DNA of 64,000 bases, taken from positions 31,623,200 through 31,687,199 of the forward strand of contig NC_079427.1 in NCBI RefSeq assembly GCF_026213295.1, in the 5' to 3' direction. Positions 32,915 to 44,700 of this stretch are shown piece by piece (position 1 is the stretch's first letter; each line of letters begins with the position of its first letter). Source of the DNA: Gadus chalcogrammus (lineage: Eukaryota; Chordata; Actinopteri; Gadiformes; Gadidae). The position numbers and the translations under genes are program-made. The notes under the pieces are model-generated. The model was not told where the DNA came from. It made no database searches and was given only the letters and a program-made list of their open reading frames with translations.

Positions 32915-33225
32915 TATAGGACTTCTGTTACGAGCCCCCTGTTTAGAGCTGCTATAGAGCTGCTGGTACGAGTCCCTCTGTTTAGGGCTGCTGGTACGAG
33001 TCCCTCTGTTTAGAGCTGCTGGTACGAGTCCCTCTGTTTAGGGCTGCTGGTACGAGTCCCTCTGTTTAGAGCTGCTGGTACGAGTCCCTCTGTTTAGGGC
33101 TGCTGGTACGAGTCCCTCTGTTTAGAGCTGCTGGTACGAGTCCCTCTGTTTAGGGCTGCTGGTACGAGTCCCTCTGTTTAGAGCTGCTGGTACGAGTCCC
33201 TCTGTTGAGAGCTGCTATAGGGCTG
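32915..33225. repeat. 28-bp minisatellite with dimer pattern
   Basis: About eleven units of G(A/G)GCTGCTGGTACGAGTCCC + TCTGTTTA. From about 32960 the units alternate strictly between GAGCTGCTGG and GGGCTGCTGG, so the effective period is 56 bp. Confidence 0.92.
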
Positions 33226-34093
33226 CTGACATTACATCTGCTACATTTTGAATACATATTCTAAGTATTCAAAGTAGATATTTTTCATATATTTGTGCCC
33301 AATAATATCTTTGTGCTTAATTCGTGTTGCCATCCTAGTTGTGAATGACGAGAGAAAGAATAAGATCATGTTTCTATAATGTTATGCTTATGTAACTTAT
33401 GTAACTACAACTATTGCTGTATTAGTTGTTCCAGGTTGATTTAGAAAATCAGCTACAATCCACACAGATCAGCCTCTTGTTATTTTACTTTTGGTAAATT
33501 ATATATTTTTTATCTTTGGGTTAAGTCACCGTACAAAAGAGTATTGGTTGTTTTCCCGCTTATACATACTGCCAAACACAGGATGGTTTTGTGACCCTTT
33601 TCCAGCCTTTTCCACTGTTTTTTGTCAGACTATTCCAGGCTGTTCAGAAAATGCCCCCCCCCCCCTCTTTGTGTTTTTAAATCTTTGTCACACTGTACTT
33701 GCTTTGTGCAGACGTTGAACAATGCCAGTTTCAGATAAACTGGCTGGAATATGTGAGGTCAGCCTATTGCTCACAACATGCTCAGCAACATTCATTTCCA
33801 TCCATCATCTGCCAACACATAAAAAATAGGCATGCAAATTGCATAGCAATTCTTCCCAATTTGTTTGACAGGACTAAAACAGGACAATCTGAAGGTGAGT
33901 TGTATTGGCTTGTTCCGGAATGGAAACCTTGTATGGAGTAAATATTCTGCTTTTCCATTTTAATTACTTGCTCAAGCCGGGCACCTCATTTTATAATATG
34001 CTAATATTCTCTTAAAGATGTTGATTTCACATAATGACAATCATGACTTTTCACCCTTAGGGTCAAGTATCCTGCCTTTTCTTTCTGCCTCAG
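33226..34093. other. upstream region of the connexin gene
   Basis: No separate gene found. A pyrimidine tract and acceptor (TTTCTTTCTGCCTCAG) end at 34093, as expected for the 5'-UTR intron of a connexin gene. A plausible upstream donor is GAAG|GTGAGT at about 33893-33898. The first exon is therefore only suggested. Confidence 0.45.
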
Positions 34094-34101
34094 GGAGAGC
34101 C

Positions 34102-35205
34102 ATGGGGGACTGGTCAATACTGGGACGTTTTCTGTCCGAAGTGCAAAACCATTCCACAGTGATAGGGAAGATTTGGCTGACCATGCTGCTCATCTTCCGC
34201 ATCCTGCTGGTGACCCTGGTGGGAGACGCTGTCTACAGTGACGAGCAGTCCAAGTTCACCTGTAACACCCAGCAGCCCGGATGCAACAACGTCTGTTACG
34301 ACACCTTTGCACCTGTGTCACATCTGCGTTTCTGGGTTTTTCAGATTGTGCTGGTATCCACTCCATCTATCTTCTACATCGTTTTTGTTCTCCATAAAAT
34401 TGCCAAGGATGAGAAGCTGGATGTCCAGAAAGGAAAGTTCATAATCCAAGCCCCCTCCAAAAATAACTATGTTGAGCTTGGTAGCAGTTGTATGGAGGGC
34501 ACCAGGGTGGAGCCCATCTACAGTCCCAAGTACATGGAGGAATGGGGCACAAAAGACCAAGAAGGAATGGAGCAAAGTCTCCTTGACGAGGATTATGCTG
34601 AACTTGGTGAAGATCCAACCCAGCTATCGAGCCAAGTCCTACTCATTTACATTCTTCACGTGTTGTTACGTTCTGTTATGGAGATAACCTTTTTGGTGGG
34701 CCAGTATTACTTGTTTGGTTTTGAAGTGCCTCACCTGTATCGCTGCGAGACCTATCCCTGCCCAACACGCACTGACTGCTTTGTTTCTCGTGCCACAGAG
34801 AAGACAATTTTTCTGAATTTCATGTTTAGTATCAGCCTGGGCTGCTTTGTTCTCAACATCGCCGAGCTTCACTATCTTGGCTGGGTGTACATATTCCGCA
34901 TCTTGTGCTCAGCTTGTTCTACGTGCTGTACTCATGAGAGGGATGCTAAGGGGCGGTACTCCCACCAGAACCCCTTGCTGCTGCAGCTGAAGCACTCCCT
35001 CAGGGGGAGGCTGGTCCTACAGACGCCTGCCCCCAGGAGCCAGGAGAAGGCTCGAGGTCTGCTCAGTCACGCCCCGGCCATCTCCTTTGAGACGGATTCC
35101 ACCGTGGAATGCACCTCCAAGAGGACTTTAGAGGAGAGGGACAAAGTGAAGCTCAAATTAGCCAACATGGCAAAACTAGGAAGAACTAAGAAGTCCTGGT
35201 TATAA
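34102..35205 (+). CDS. connexin (gap junction protein), gamma/delta-like
   Basis: Encodes a 367-residue gap-junction channel subunit of the plasma membrane; six form a hemichannel. Four membrane segments lie at about 21-41, 77-98, 180-206 and 236-262. The three-cysteine signatures of the extracellular loops are exact: C54-x6-C61-x3-C65 (CNTQQPGCNNVC) and C215-x4-C220-x5-C226 (CETYPCPTRTDC). The cytoplasmic loop (about 100-179) is long and acidic, as in gamma and delta connexins. The C-terminus ends KSWL, a class I PDZ-ligand form. The start at MGDWSILG is preferred over an in-frame ATG 28 codons upstream because a splice acceptor (34091-34093) lies between them, the context GAGCCATGG is strong, and MGDW starts are typical. 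The coding region is one exon, as usual. I cannot fix the orthologue, so no symbol is given. Confidence 0.95.
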   Translation: MGDWSILGRFLSEVQNHSTVIGKIWLTMLLIFRILLVTLVGDAVYSDEQSKFTCNTQQPGCNNVCYDTFAPVSHLRFWVFQIVLVSTPSIFYIVFVLHKIAKDEKLDVQKGKFIIQAPSKNNYVELGSSCMEGTRVEPIYSPKYMEEWGTKDQEGMEQSLLDEDYAELGEDPTQLSSQVLLIYILHVLLRSVMEITFLVGQYYLFGFEVPHLYRCETYPCPTRTDCFVSRATEKTIFLNFMFSISLGCFVLNIAELHYLGWVYIFRILCSACSTCCTHERDAKGRYSHQNPLLLQLKHSLRGRLVLQTPAPRSQEKARGLLSHAPAISFETDSTVECTSKRTLEERDKVKLKLANMAKLGRTKKSWL

Positions 35206-36020
35206 AAGGCATTTTAGAAATGCAATACAGAAATAGTATACTTTGAGGTATTTCACATTTTTTGGCACATGGAATATATATGTATGGAGCTATAATTAAT
35301 TTATTGCATGGATTAGGTGGTCAAAAAAAGGTAATATGACTGGATTAAATACTTTAATTAAAGCGTCATAAAACCACTCAGTTTTTCCGATCAATTTGTG
35401 TATTGAAATTTTTGAAGTTAAGAATTTATTCTGAACTGTTTGAGAACCCTTAATGTGCAGGTATATAATCTCGGTTTCGTCTGTCGCACTTTTCAACATT
35501 TTTAAACCAATCTGACAGAAGTTTCTTTGACTTCTGTATCACTCCACTAGAACTGGATCACTATTTTTTTGATTTTTAATTGAATCCCTATCACTAATGA
35601 AAGTCAATACATATTTGTAATTGTTTTTCTATTCAAAATTGTTCATCGTGCCTTTATACCCAATACCCTTAAAAACATTGTTTTTCTTTAAAAGCCTTTA
35701 TTTTAGCTGTAAAAGCTATACACACACACACACACAGGGCATTGACATAAATTAAACATACTGATATGTTTGTTTTATATTGAATTAGGCAGCATTATAA
35801 TTTGTCTCAGGCAGTCAGGCCAGTACAAATTTGAAAGCATATACCGCACTTAAAATATGGTCTTCACCAACCAACATACATCAATACATCAACCTCTACA
35901 AAGTCTCTTAAGAGTGGAATAGGCATCAACCTTTTTAAGCTTACCATTTAAGTTATTGCCAAGAATGTTTGACATAAGCAAACCAAAATGTGGAAATTAA
36001 AATTGTACATTCCTGCACGC
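35206..36020. other. connexin 3' region and intergenic gap
   Basis: AT-rich, with a short (CA)n at 35719-35738. No AATAAA in + orientation is obvious; ATTAAA occurs at about 35344 and 35356. It separates the two convergent genes. Confidence 0.4.
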
Positions 36021-36024
36021 CAAT

Positions 36025-37117
36025 TTTATTTATGAAAGATCAATTATGTATTTATAACAAAGCCTCAGAGGGAGAAACGTATATATGGACTGGAACCAAC
36101 ATTTCAGAAATGCACAGAAAGGACTCAAACGATTGGAGCTTATGACAGAACCCAGTGAAAAGGACTTGGATTGATCTAACTGATAGAAATTCTTTTGAAG
36201 CAACCGGTCCCCTGCAGGAGAACCAACAACACATTGAGGGGCTTGGAAAGGAGTTATTTGTGTACAGCATGTGTGCAAGGTATAGGACACAAGGCCATAC
36301 ATACTATCACAGTCAGAGTTCGGTCTCTATATGCAGACATCCTGTTTTTTTTGCAAAATTATATAGTTTCTTGTAATAAAAATTCCCCATGAAGAGAAAA
36401 GAAGCAAAAAAATTAAATAATTGGCTTTAATATCAAAGGCTAGAAAATGAATTAGGATGCATACATAACCTGGCAAAATAGTCCTGTACAAAACACGAAG
36501 ATCCATCTAAACTTGTACATTCAGTTTACAATATTGGTACAGAGCTTAGAAACCGATGGCCTCTGATTTTATAAACAGGAAAACCAACGAGACCTCTTGA
36601 ATCTGATATCCAGCGTGATAAAGAGCCCTGGGCTGGAGGGGCAATAAGAGCACAGGTGCACGTTCCTGCAGAGCACCCACGCACTCTGCTGTGGAGAGGG
36701 CCCCACACATCAGTACCCTGCCTTCTAGCACGATAAACCTCAATACAAGCAGGAGCACAGCATTCTCTCTCAGGCTAGGAGTCACAATAGGACTCTCTTG
36801 CCCAATCCAGCACGGAGTCAAAACACAAAGCTGATCACGTGGAGCTCAATAACCGCCTCAGGTCACTTTAACCGGTTCCTGTGTTCCACTGAACTATGCC
36901 TCCTGCCATCATCGTTTTCCCTCAAACCACAAAAAAATGCAATAAATACATAGCAGCCCTCAGACAGTAAGAATTATACGATTGTGGTTTTGCGTGAGCT
37001 CTTGTTTCTCGGCACTTATGAGTTGATCTTGTTTTCTGTGGACATGCGTGGAGTCAGAGGACTCTATAGTGAGCTCGTTTCTCGGTACTTTGACGTTTTC
37101 TGTGGACGTGCGTTGAG
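36025..37117 (-). other. wsb1: wsb1 3' untranslated region (probable)
   Basis: Extends from the wsb1 stop codon to the first minus-strand AATAAA at 36030-36025, giving a 3' UTR of roughly 1.1 kb. An ATTAAA variant near 36426-36431 is an alternative. The length is inferred from signals only. An imperfect duplication of the stop-codon region lies at 37034-37070. Confidence 0.5.
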
Positions 37118-40100
37118 TCAGAGGACTCTGTAGGCAAGGTAGTCGCAGAGTGGCGTGGGGATGACCAGCGCCTCCACCTGCTGGGTGGACATCAGCCGAC
37201 GCAGCGCCATCCGGCACAGGTGCTGCAGGGGGGGCGTGCTCCGAGGGCATGCCCAGAAGAGCACGCTGCCGTCGCGGGTCCTAGCAAAGAACAGCGGGTC
37301 AGATCACTGCAGGTAGCTGACAACACAGGACTGATGACGGAGTCACTTTAGAGGGACGGAGTGATTCTTCTCTAAGAGTTCATTAGCAGAAATAGATCTC
37401 CTTAGACGACCGTTATTACAACACGGAGCAAAATAAAGAAAGAGATCAAACAGATGGGAGAATGACGAGCCTCACCCTGCAGCAAGCACCGTCCCGTCAG
37501 TGGAGAAGGCACAGCTGAGGCCGCTGGCCAGGCCTGCGATGGCCTGGGGAGCCTTCTCTTCAATGCTCCAGAACCGCAGCAATCTGGAGGAGGAATTAGG
37601 ATCAGGTCACAATAACACGTTGCATCAATAGTACCATCACGATGCACACAGCCTGTGAAGGCTGAAAAGGCAACAAATGACAACAAATTCCCTAAAAAAC
37701 ATTTGTGTGCTCATCCGTGAATAGGCAGCCGTGAACAGGCAGCCATACAGCGATAGAGGCCTGCAGGTTTGTTTAGTGCTGGGTTTGAACACTGCAAGTG
37801 GGGACCATTCACTGAGCCCAGCCTTCTTGCCATCTATGACCAATCCAAGGACTACTGTTGTACAGAATGTGTGCTACATCTGAGACTTTGAAGCACCACT
37901 AATCAAAACAGTTTGAGGCTTATTGTGGCAATTCAGAAAACCTACCGGTCATCAGCTATACTGGCGATGTGTCGTCCATCATGGCAGAAACTGACAGATC
38001 GCACCCAGCGGTCGTTGGCACCACCAGCGAATATTGGCGACGGTGGGGGAAAGAGATGACTAGAGGAGGAAGGAAGAGGATGAGAGAAGAGACACACTAA
38101 TGGTGTTCAGATCAAACAAGGCTTTGATACTCTTCAAAGTAAATAGACACGTCTCACCCCTGTTCTAGCAGAATGGTGCCCTTGTAGGGGTCCCACACAA
38201 TGACCCGGGTGTCGTAGGAGGCGGTCACCAGCAGAGCTCCGTCGGGGGAGAACTCACAGGACACCACGTCGTTGTGGTGTCCCTCCAGCTTCCGGACCAG
38301 CGAATAGTCATCCATGTTCCAGAGGAAAACCTGCACCGGGAACAGGCGTGTTATAGCCGGGGCAGTGGTTCAGTAGGCAGATTTAGGTCCTATCTTTAAT
38401 ACTAGGCACATTCAATGAAAATATTATTACCATCAACCCAAGGCTCTGCAACAAGTCCAAACCAATATCAGTACACAAGCAGCAGGTCAAACCAAGACTG
38501 ACTATTCTGTACATTTGATCTAACCCGACAACATATTATAAACTATGCTATATTGTACGACTTTGAAATGCATGCCTAACAAAAAAAGTTAACAAAAAAT
38601 AAAGAGAAAAACAAGCAGCAGCTTGAGGTGACATAAATAGTTCCTCAACTGGTTCGCCATTGAGTGTTAGTTCACCGTGTTTGTAAACGGTTCCCACCTC
38701 CAGCAGAAGCCTACCAAGAGACAGATGCTTCAGGAGAAAATAACATCCGATGTCCAAGGATGGACTTTGGCACTCATACCTGCATCTTTCCACCACAGAG
38801 AAACCAAAGGTATTTGTGATCTTAGTTTAACTGCTTCATGTTCCAACTCAGACATGCTTTACAATTTTAGAAGATTTTTCAGATCAAATAAACGTATGAC
38901 AGCATAAAATACATTGCATTTAAGCAACCAAAATGTGATTATATCACAATACATCTACATCATTAACGTGATTTGATCACGTTCTCCTCTCCTGCTCATC
39001 AACGCCTGAGCACTCCACTGAGGTACATTAGATTCACTATCTATGACTGGACATGCTAATTAGAGCTGCTATACGCTGTCCATCAAGACTAATTAATACA
39101 AGTCTTATAATGTATTCAGAAATATGCAAATGGTTCTAATATTTAAATAATACAAAAGGCAATTCATAGCAAAGAAAATACCTGATTCCAATTTTCATGG
39201 CACTAATTCCAATTCATTACTATACTAATGTTATTGTATATTATCCATGGTAAGATCGCTTCATGTGTTTTGAACCAAGAACATTTTGTAAATTGTCTTT
39301 GAAGGCACAAAGAAGGCCGTTCATATCCCTGAAAGAGGAGGAGTATGGTAAGACCTTTAACATTTATTCCTCAAGACTTACTGGTAAATTTTCATTAGTT
39401 ACTAGTGCTTGTTCTTCAGTCACTATTCCAATAGTGTCTAGTACCCATTTCATTCGATACTATTGCTTGTTCTCAAGTTACTAGACACTATTCCAATAGT
39501 GGCTACTATCCATTTCAGTTGTACTAGTAACTTTTCATTAGATACTAGTGCTTGTTCTTTAGTTACTTTTCCCAATAGTGTCTTGTATCCATTTCAGTAG
39601 TGCTATTAACTTTATTCGATACTATTACAATAGTAACATATAAACCCTGATAATCAAATTAATTTAATGATCAACCCGTTAGAGCCATGTTTGAGCGACT
39701 GCTCTAGAACCACAATGACAAATGAGTTCAATAGATTCCGGCCATAACATGAGCTTTTGGATATTAGAGAGCCAGTGAACCCAGTGAATGAGAGTTATAA
39801 CTTTATGATGTTGCATATGAAATGCCCAACACTGCGTCTGGTATCTTCTCTAAACTGGGGACTTATTACAGTAACGGTAATAAAAGGACAGATTACTATG
39901 TTGACGATCGTATCAGACACACTACCATTTTTCAGACAAAAAAAAAGGGTTTAAGGTCCACCGGCTCTTTGAATTGATGAACTGATAGCCATCACAGAAT
40001 ACACTCTCTGCACGACCCAAGAGACCCTGTTGAAACCCTCGACAAAGTGCTCCTAAATGCGGATTGTTTGGGTCCTCATTAATATTTAGAAGTCAATTTC

Positions 40101-41694
40101 CAATGCATATAGATGTCACAATGTCAATGTTGCTGGTACTTAATGGGCTGGGGATAGCTTTCATCTGACATTAACTTTAAATAGTTACAGAAACTAGAAT
40201 AGTTATTTGTAAGTCTTGAGGAATAAAAGGTCGAAACCTATAGCCATTGAGGAGATGGGAATGTTGTGATGTAATTAGTCTTCTCTTTGTAGTTCTGGTG
40301 AAACAGGGATTTTGGTGCATATGGGAAACTCGCATGGTAAAAACTACCGCGTTTTGAGAACTTGGCAAGTTAAATCTATCTAAAATATAATCACATCCTA
40401 TTCTTGTGAAAATTACATCCTCTGAGACATTACTCGACAAGCTTTGAAAGCCTTTTCTGCTATAAAGCAGCAAAATAAAAGTGCTTGCTTACATTAGGAC
40501 GTGAAATTTAAAGGTGTGCATTATTTCGGACCCAAGGGCCTATTCAGTCTGTCCAGCAGGATTTGAGAGCGTAGTCGGCATTATCTATCAAATTGCGGCA
40601 GCGTGCTTTATGCTTCCGGTAGCTGCTGGAATGTGAGGAGGCCCTTGGGTCAACAATAGAGACCTGATCCTTTTACTACAGAAGATGGAAGGAGTTGGAG
40701 GAAAGGTGGGGAGGAGGGTTGGGAGGGAGGTGAAGGAGAGGAGATCCCATGATTTTGATCAATGCTTTCAACTGAGAATGTAGGAGGAACTGCAGCAGCA
40801 GAGGGAGACGGACACGGAGCAGAACCTACGTACGGAGAGACCTCGCAGGTCAGGTGCCGGGGCATAGGGCACAGTGCATCCCTGGTCTGCACCGGCTGTC
40901 AAAATGCCAGCGCGGCGCTCCCTTCAAAACCAATCACACACAGTTCTGCCACGACCTGTGACAGGGAAGCAAGACACACACACTTGTAGGGACACACATA
41001 GCCCAACATAGCCTGAGTAACCAACAGCTGTCCACAGGGTTTGTACCCATGGTCATATATGACGTGCTGCACATGTAAATCGATTTCAAAACCTTTTCTT
41101 GAAATCCACTTCTACTCAAGTAAACGGGCGCATCTTCAAAACTGATTTAAAGTGTTTGAGGGCAGCCAGCGCCATTTAAAAAACATTGTTTTCAGTCGCC
41201 CTTGTGCGACAATATGATGGAGAGTTGATGATAGTGCAACATAGAACTGTTTCTTAATCCAGTATAACTAAACATTGGTGTTCCCCTGCCCAGGTGATTC
41301 CTGAGGTCAATCCTTTGTGCCGTCACCAACCCACCCGTCACATTCTGCATGCAAACTGTCAAACTATCCCCAGAATTCATCCAATTAACATCCAAAACAA
41401 AGGCTGTGATGCAAACTTACGACACTAAGCACACTCATACAAGTGTATAAACTGTTTTATTTGAGCGTGTACTTCTTTACCAGTGGGCACAAACAATAAA
41501 CAAATAGCAGTGTGAAGAAATCAAAACAATATCGGAAAAGGGTATAAAACCAACCTACCGCTTTACCAGCACCAACTGAACACAGGGTAGATGAGTCAGG
41601 AGAGAAGGCACTACAGTAGACCCAGCTCTGGTGCCCCCGCAGAACCTTCACCATGTTACCTAGAGACACGTGGAGAGTCAGGAGGCACTACAGT

Positions 41695-41730
<36 letters not shown>

Positions 41731-44700
41731 AAGATGCTGCCTGGTCTGAACGTGTAGAGCTAAACGCTGCATCAATGGAATAGGTGGTGATCTACATTAC
41801 ATAAAAACAAAGAATGATTTGTAATAATGTATGGCACTAGCGCATGGCATTCACAAGGCTCAAAACAGATTGAGGCACTGTAGGCATGTATCTATTGCAA
41901 CCGATACCTAAAAAAATAGTGCTTCACTTTTGCTCCATTTTATGCATCATGAGGAAGCAGCTAAAAAAATAGAAAAAAATTACGTGAAACTGAATTATCT
42001 GTGGTGCAGTGCATTTTGAAAGTACGTAGCAGAGGTGTCTATTGATTCATCCCATGTGAATTTAAAGTGCTTAAAATATGGAGTGTTTCTAGATCATAGA
42101 TCCCTGCTCCATGTGCATGTTGGGAAATTATCCATCCATGACAAACAACATCTTTGGTCCAACTGTAGCAGCTGCAGTCGATGACACGCTTTAGAGATTG
42201 GACAGCACAGATAACAGATACATCGTCACTTTGCAGGCACACACAATTCCTTCATCTCTTGCATTAAGAACACTTGTCCATACCGTCATCCTTCAGATCC
42301 CAGACGCGTAAAGTCTTATCCCGGGATGCAGAGACTAGCATGAGGCTGCCGTCAGGAGCAAAGGTCAGGTCTCGCACTATGTCAGTGTGGTCCATCAGAT
42401 TCAGCAACAGCTTTCCTGGAAAAGCATGATAAAGAAACAGTGAACACACAACCTTATAAACGTTGTGATATGAAAAGGGTCAACAACATTAAAAAAGCTT
42501 TATCATTAAACCAATTGAAGACGAGCGTGATGTCCTGGCGTGACAGGCCCCACACAACGCTTGAGTCGGGGCGTGGTTGCAATGGGTCGATTTTATATCA
42601 TACCTTCCCTGTTAAACCCCCATGTTGAGCTGTGCAAATATTTCTTTATTTCAATATAATTTTATCTGAAATTAATGTGGTGTCAGAGATTGTGCATCAC
42701 ACACACCCACAGTTACGACTGTAGTACAATAATTTTTATTCAAGCAATCAAATGTGCATATTATGTACCTCTTTTTGGAAAAAGATCTCACCAGTAGAGC
42801 ACCTTAAATGCACCCGTTTGAACCCTATTCCCAATCCAGTAGACGTGTGCTGGTGGTCACATGGTATAGTAACCTATTCCCAGTCCAGTAGGACATGTGT
42901 TGGTGCTTAGCAGTGTATAGAAACCTATTCCGAGTCCAGTAGACGTGTGTTGGTGCTCGCCAGTGTATAGAACCCTATTCCCAGTCCAGTAGACGTGTGC
43001 TGGTGCTCACCAGTGTATGGAACCCTATTCCCAGTCCAGTAGACGTGTGCTGGTACTCACCAGTGTATAGAAACCCATCCCCATTCCAGTAGACATGTGC
43101 TGGTGCTCACATGGTATAGAACCCTATTCCCAGTCCAGTAGACGTGTGCTGGTGCTCACCCGTGTAGACGTCCCAGATCTTGATGCGTCCATTGTTTAGG
43201 CCTGTTGCCAGCAGTAGCTGGTCCTGGCCGAACTTGAACCGGTGCCACTCGATGTTCACGCAGCGGCTCTGCTTCTCTGGCACCGATGACCCGAAGGCCA
43301 GCCCCCAGACGATGTCCCCGCAGTCAATGGTGTGGTTGCAGGGCTCGTCTGCGGCCGGGGGGACGCGGCATTCATCCCCATCCTGGTGGCCTCCTGCTGG
43401 GTTGGTACCTTCGCTAGAGTGGGACGTGGAGCTAGAAATGGACGGTCACATAAAACAGAATGATAAATAATGATGCTTTGGGAATGATCCATAAGCACAT
43501 GTGGCTGTGCGGTTCACTTATTCATTTTACAATTAAAAGCTAATTAACAAAACAGGATTAAAACATGGAACTACTTACAATTTTGTGAGACATTTGGACC
43601 AGGGAACAAGCCTCACGATGCGATGCCCTTGAGACCAGGCAAAGTAGGAGCCATCCGGTGCAAAGGCTACAGTCCAGGTTTCCCGTCCAGACTTCTGGTC
43701 AAAGGGAGCTACAGGCACTGACAGCTCACCGATGAACTTGGCCTTACCTGGGAAACAAATACATGGGGCATGATCAGAGTGAGGCTTCAACTTGAGGGGG
43801 CTCGACTGTTAGCCTTAATGTATAGGGGTCAATAGATCAGAACAACTACATGCCCTCCTTCAATGTTGAATCAAATGACCCAACCCTGTCACCCCTCAGG
43901 AAACCCAGGTATCTGTGACACTTTCAAGTGAAATCTAAGTCTGTTCTGTCACGTTTTTCCCACGTGGAAACCATGTTTAAACCATATATCTCGTCCTAAT
44001 GAAGGCATGCATGCCTTCACTGCTGTTGCAACTCATCAAATTAAAATTTTCCTTTAATTAATTTCCATTTTCTTTTTATGACCAGATACCGGTATGGACA
44101 TGGGGGAAATAATGCACCATTGTGACCTCCTAGACCATAGTACAGCGTGACACGGGAAAACAAGTCATAAACGGCCTGCAGTGGATTCCTTCATAATACG
44201 TTGAGGAGAAACATCTGCAGCCCATTGGGCCCGGCTGTGGAAATACTCTGCCTTTGAATAGGAGAAAGAGTGCTGTGCGGAGATGAATGAACGCAACGAT
44301 ATTTATATTTAAAAAAAAAAAAAGCAGAATCAATTTGTGGCGCTCGGTGTTCATTCTGTGGCGCTGCGCAACACATTGGTCTATGTATGGAAAACACTGG
44401 ACTTTTCACAGGAGCCATTTTGACATGCAACATCAGGGTGGACACAGGGGCAACTGACTCCAAGATCCAGTGAGCCAGCATGCCTCACCACCACCTAAAT
44501 GGAACGGGCATGTTATTAATTGACTTTGCAACGTCAAAGTAGCTACTGTTTAAAGGGCATATGGTTGACATGGGTGACAGCTGTTCCCCAGAGTCGAGGC
44601 TCAGCCTGAAAATAATGAGGAGTAAAGTTTGTTGATTGGTTCTAAACGTTGCGGCCTCATGGAAGTGTGGGACGGCATCGTCTCCTTTCCTAAAGGAGTG

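Noticed and set aside
34018..34101. Upstream in-frame ATG of the connexin frame
   Set aside because: A pyrimidine tract and AG acceptor lie between it and MGDW, and the added 28 residues match no connexin N-terminus.
38154..43790. Separate small WD-repeat genes on the minus strand
   Set aside because: Each piece is an exon of one gene; splice sites and phases join them into a single 423-residue WSB1.
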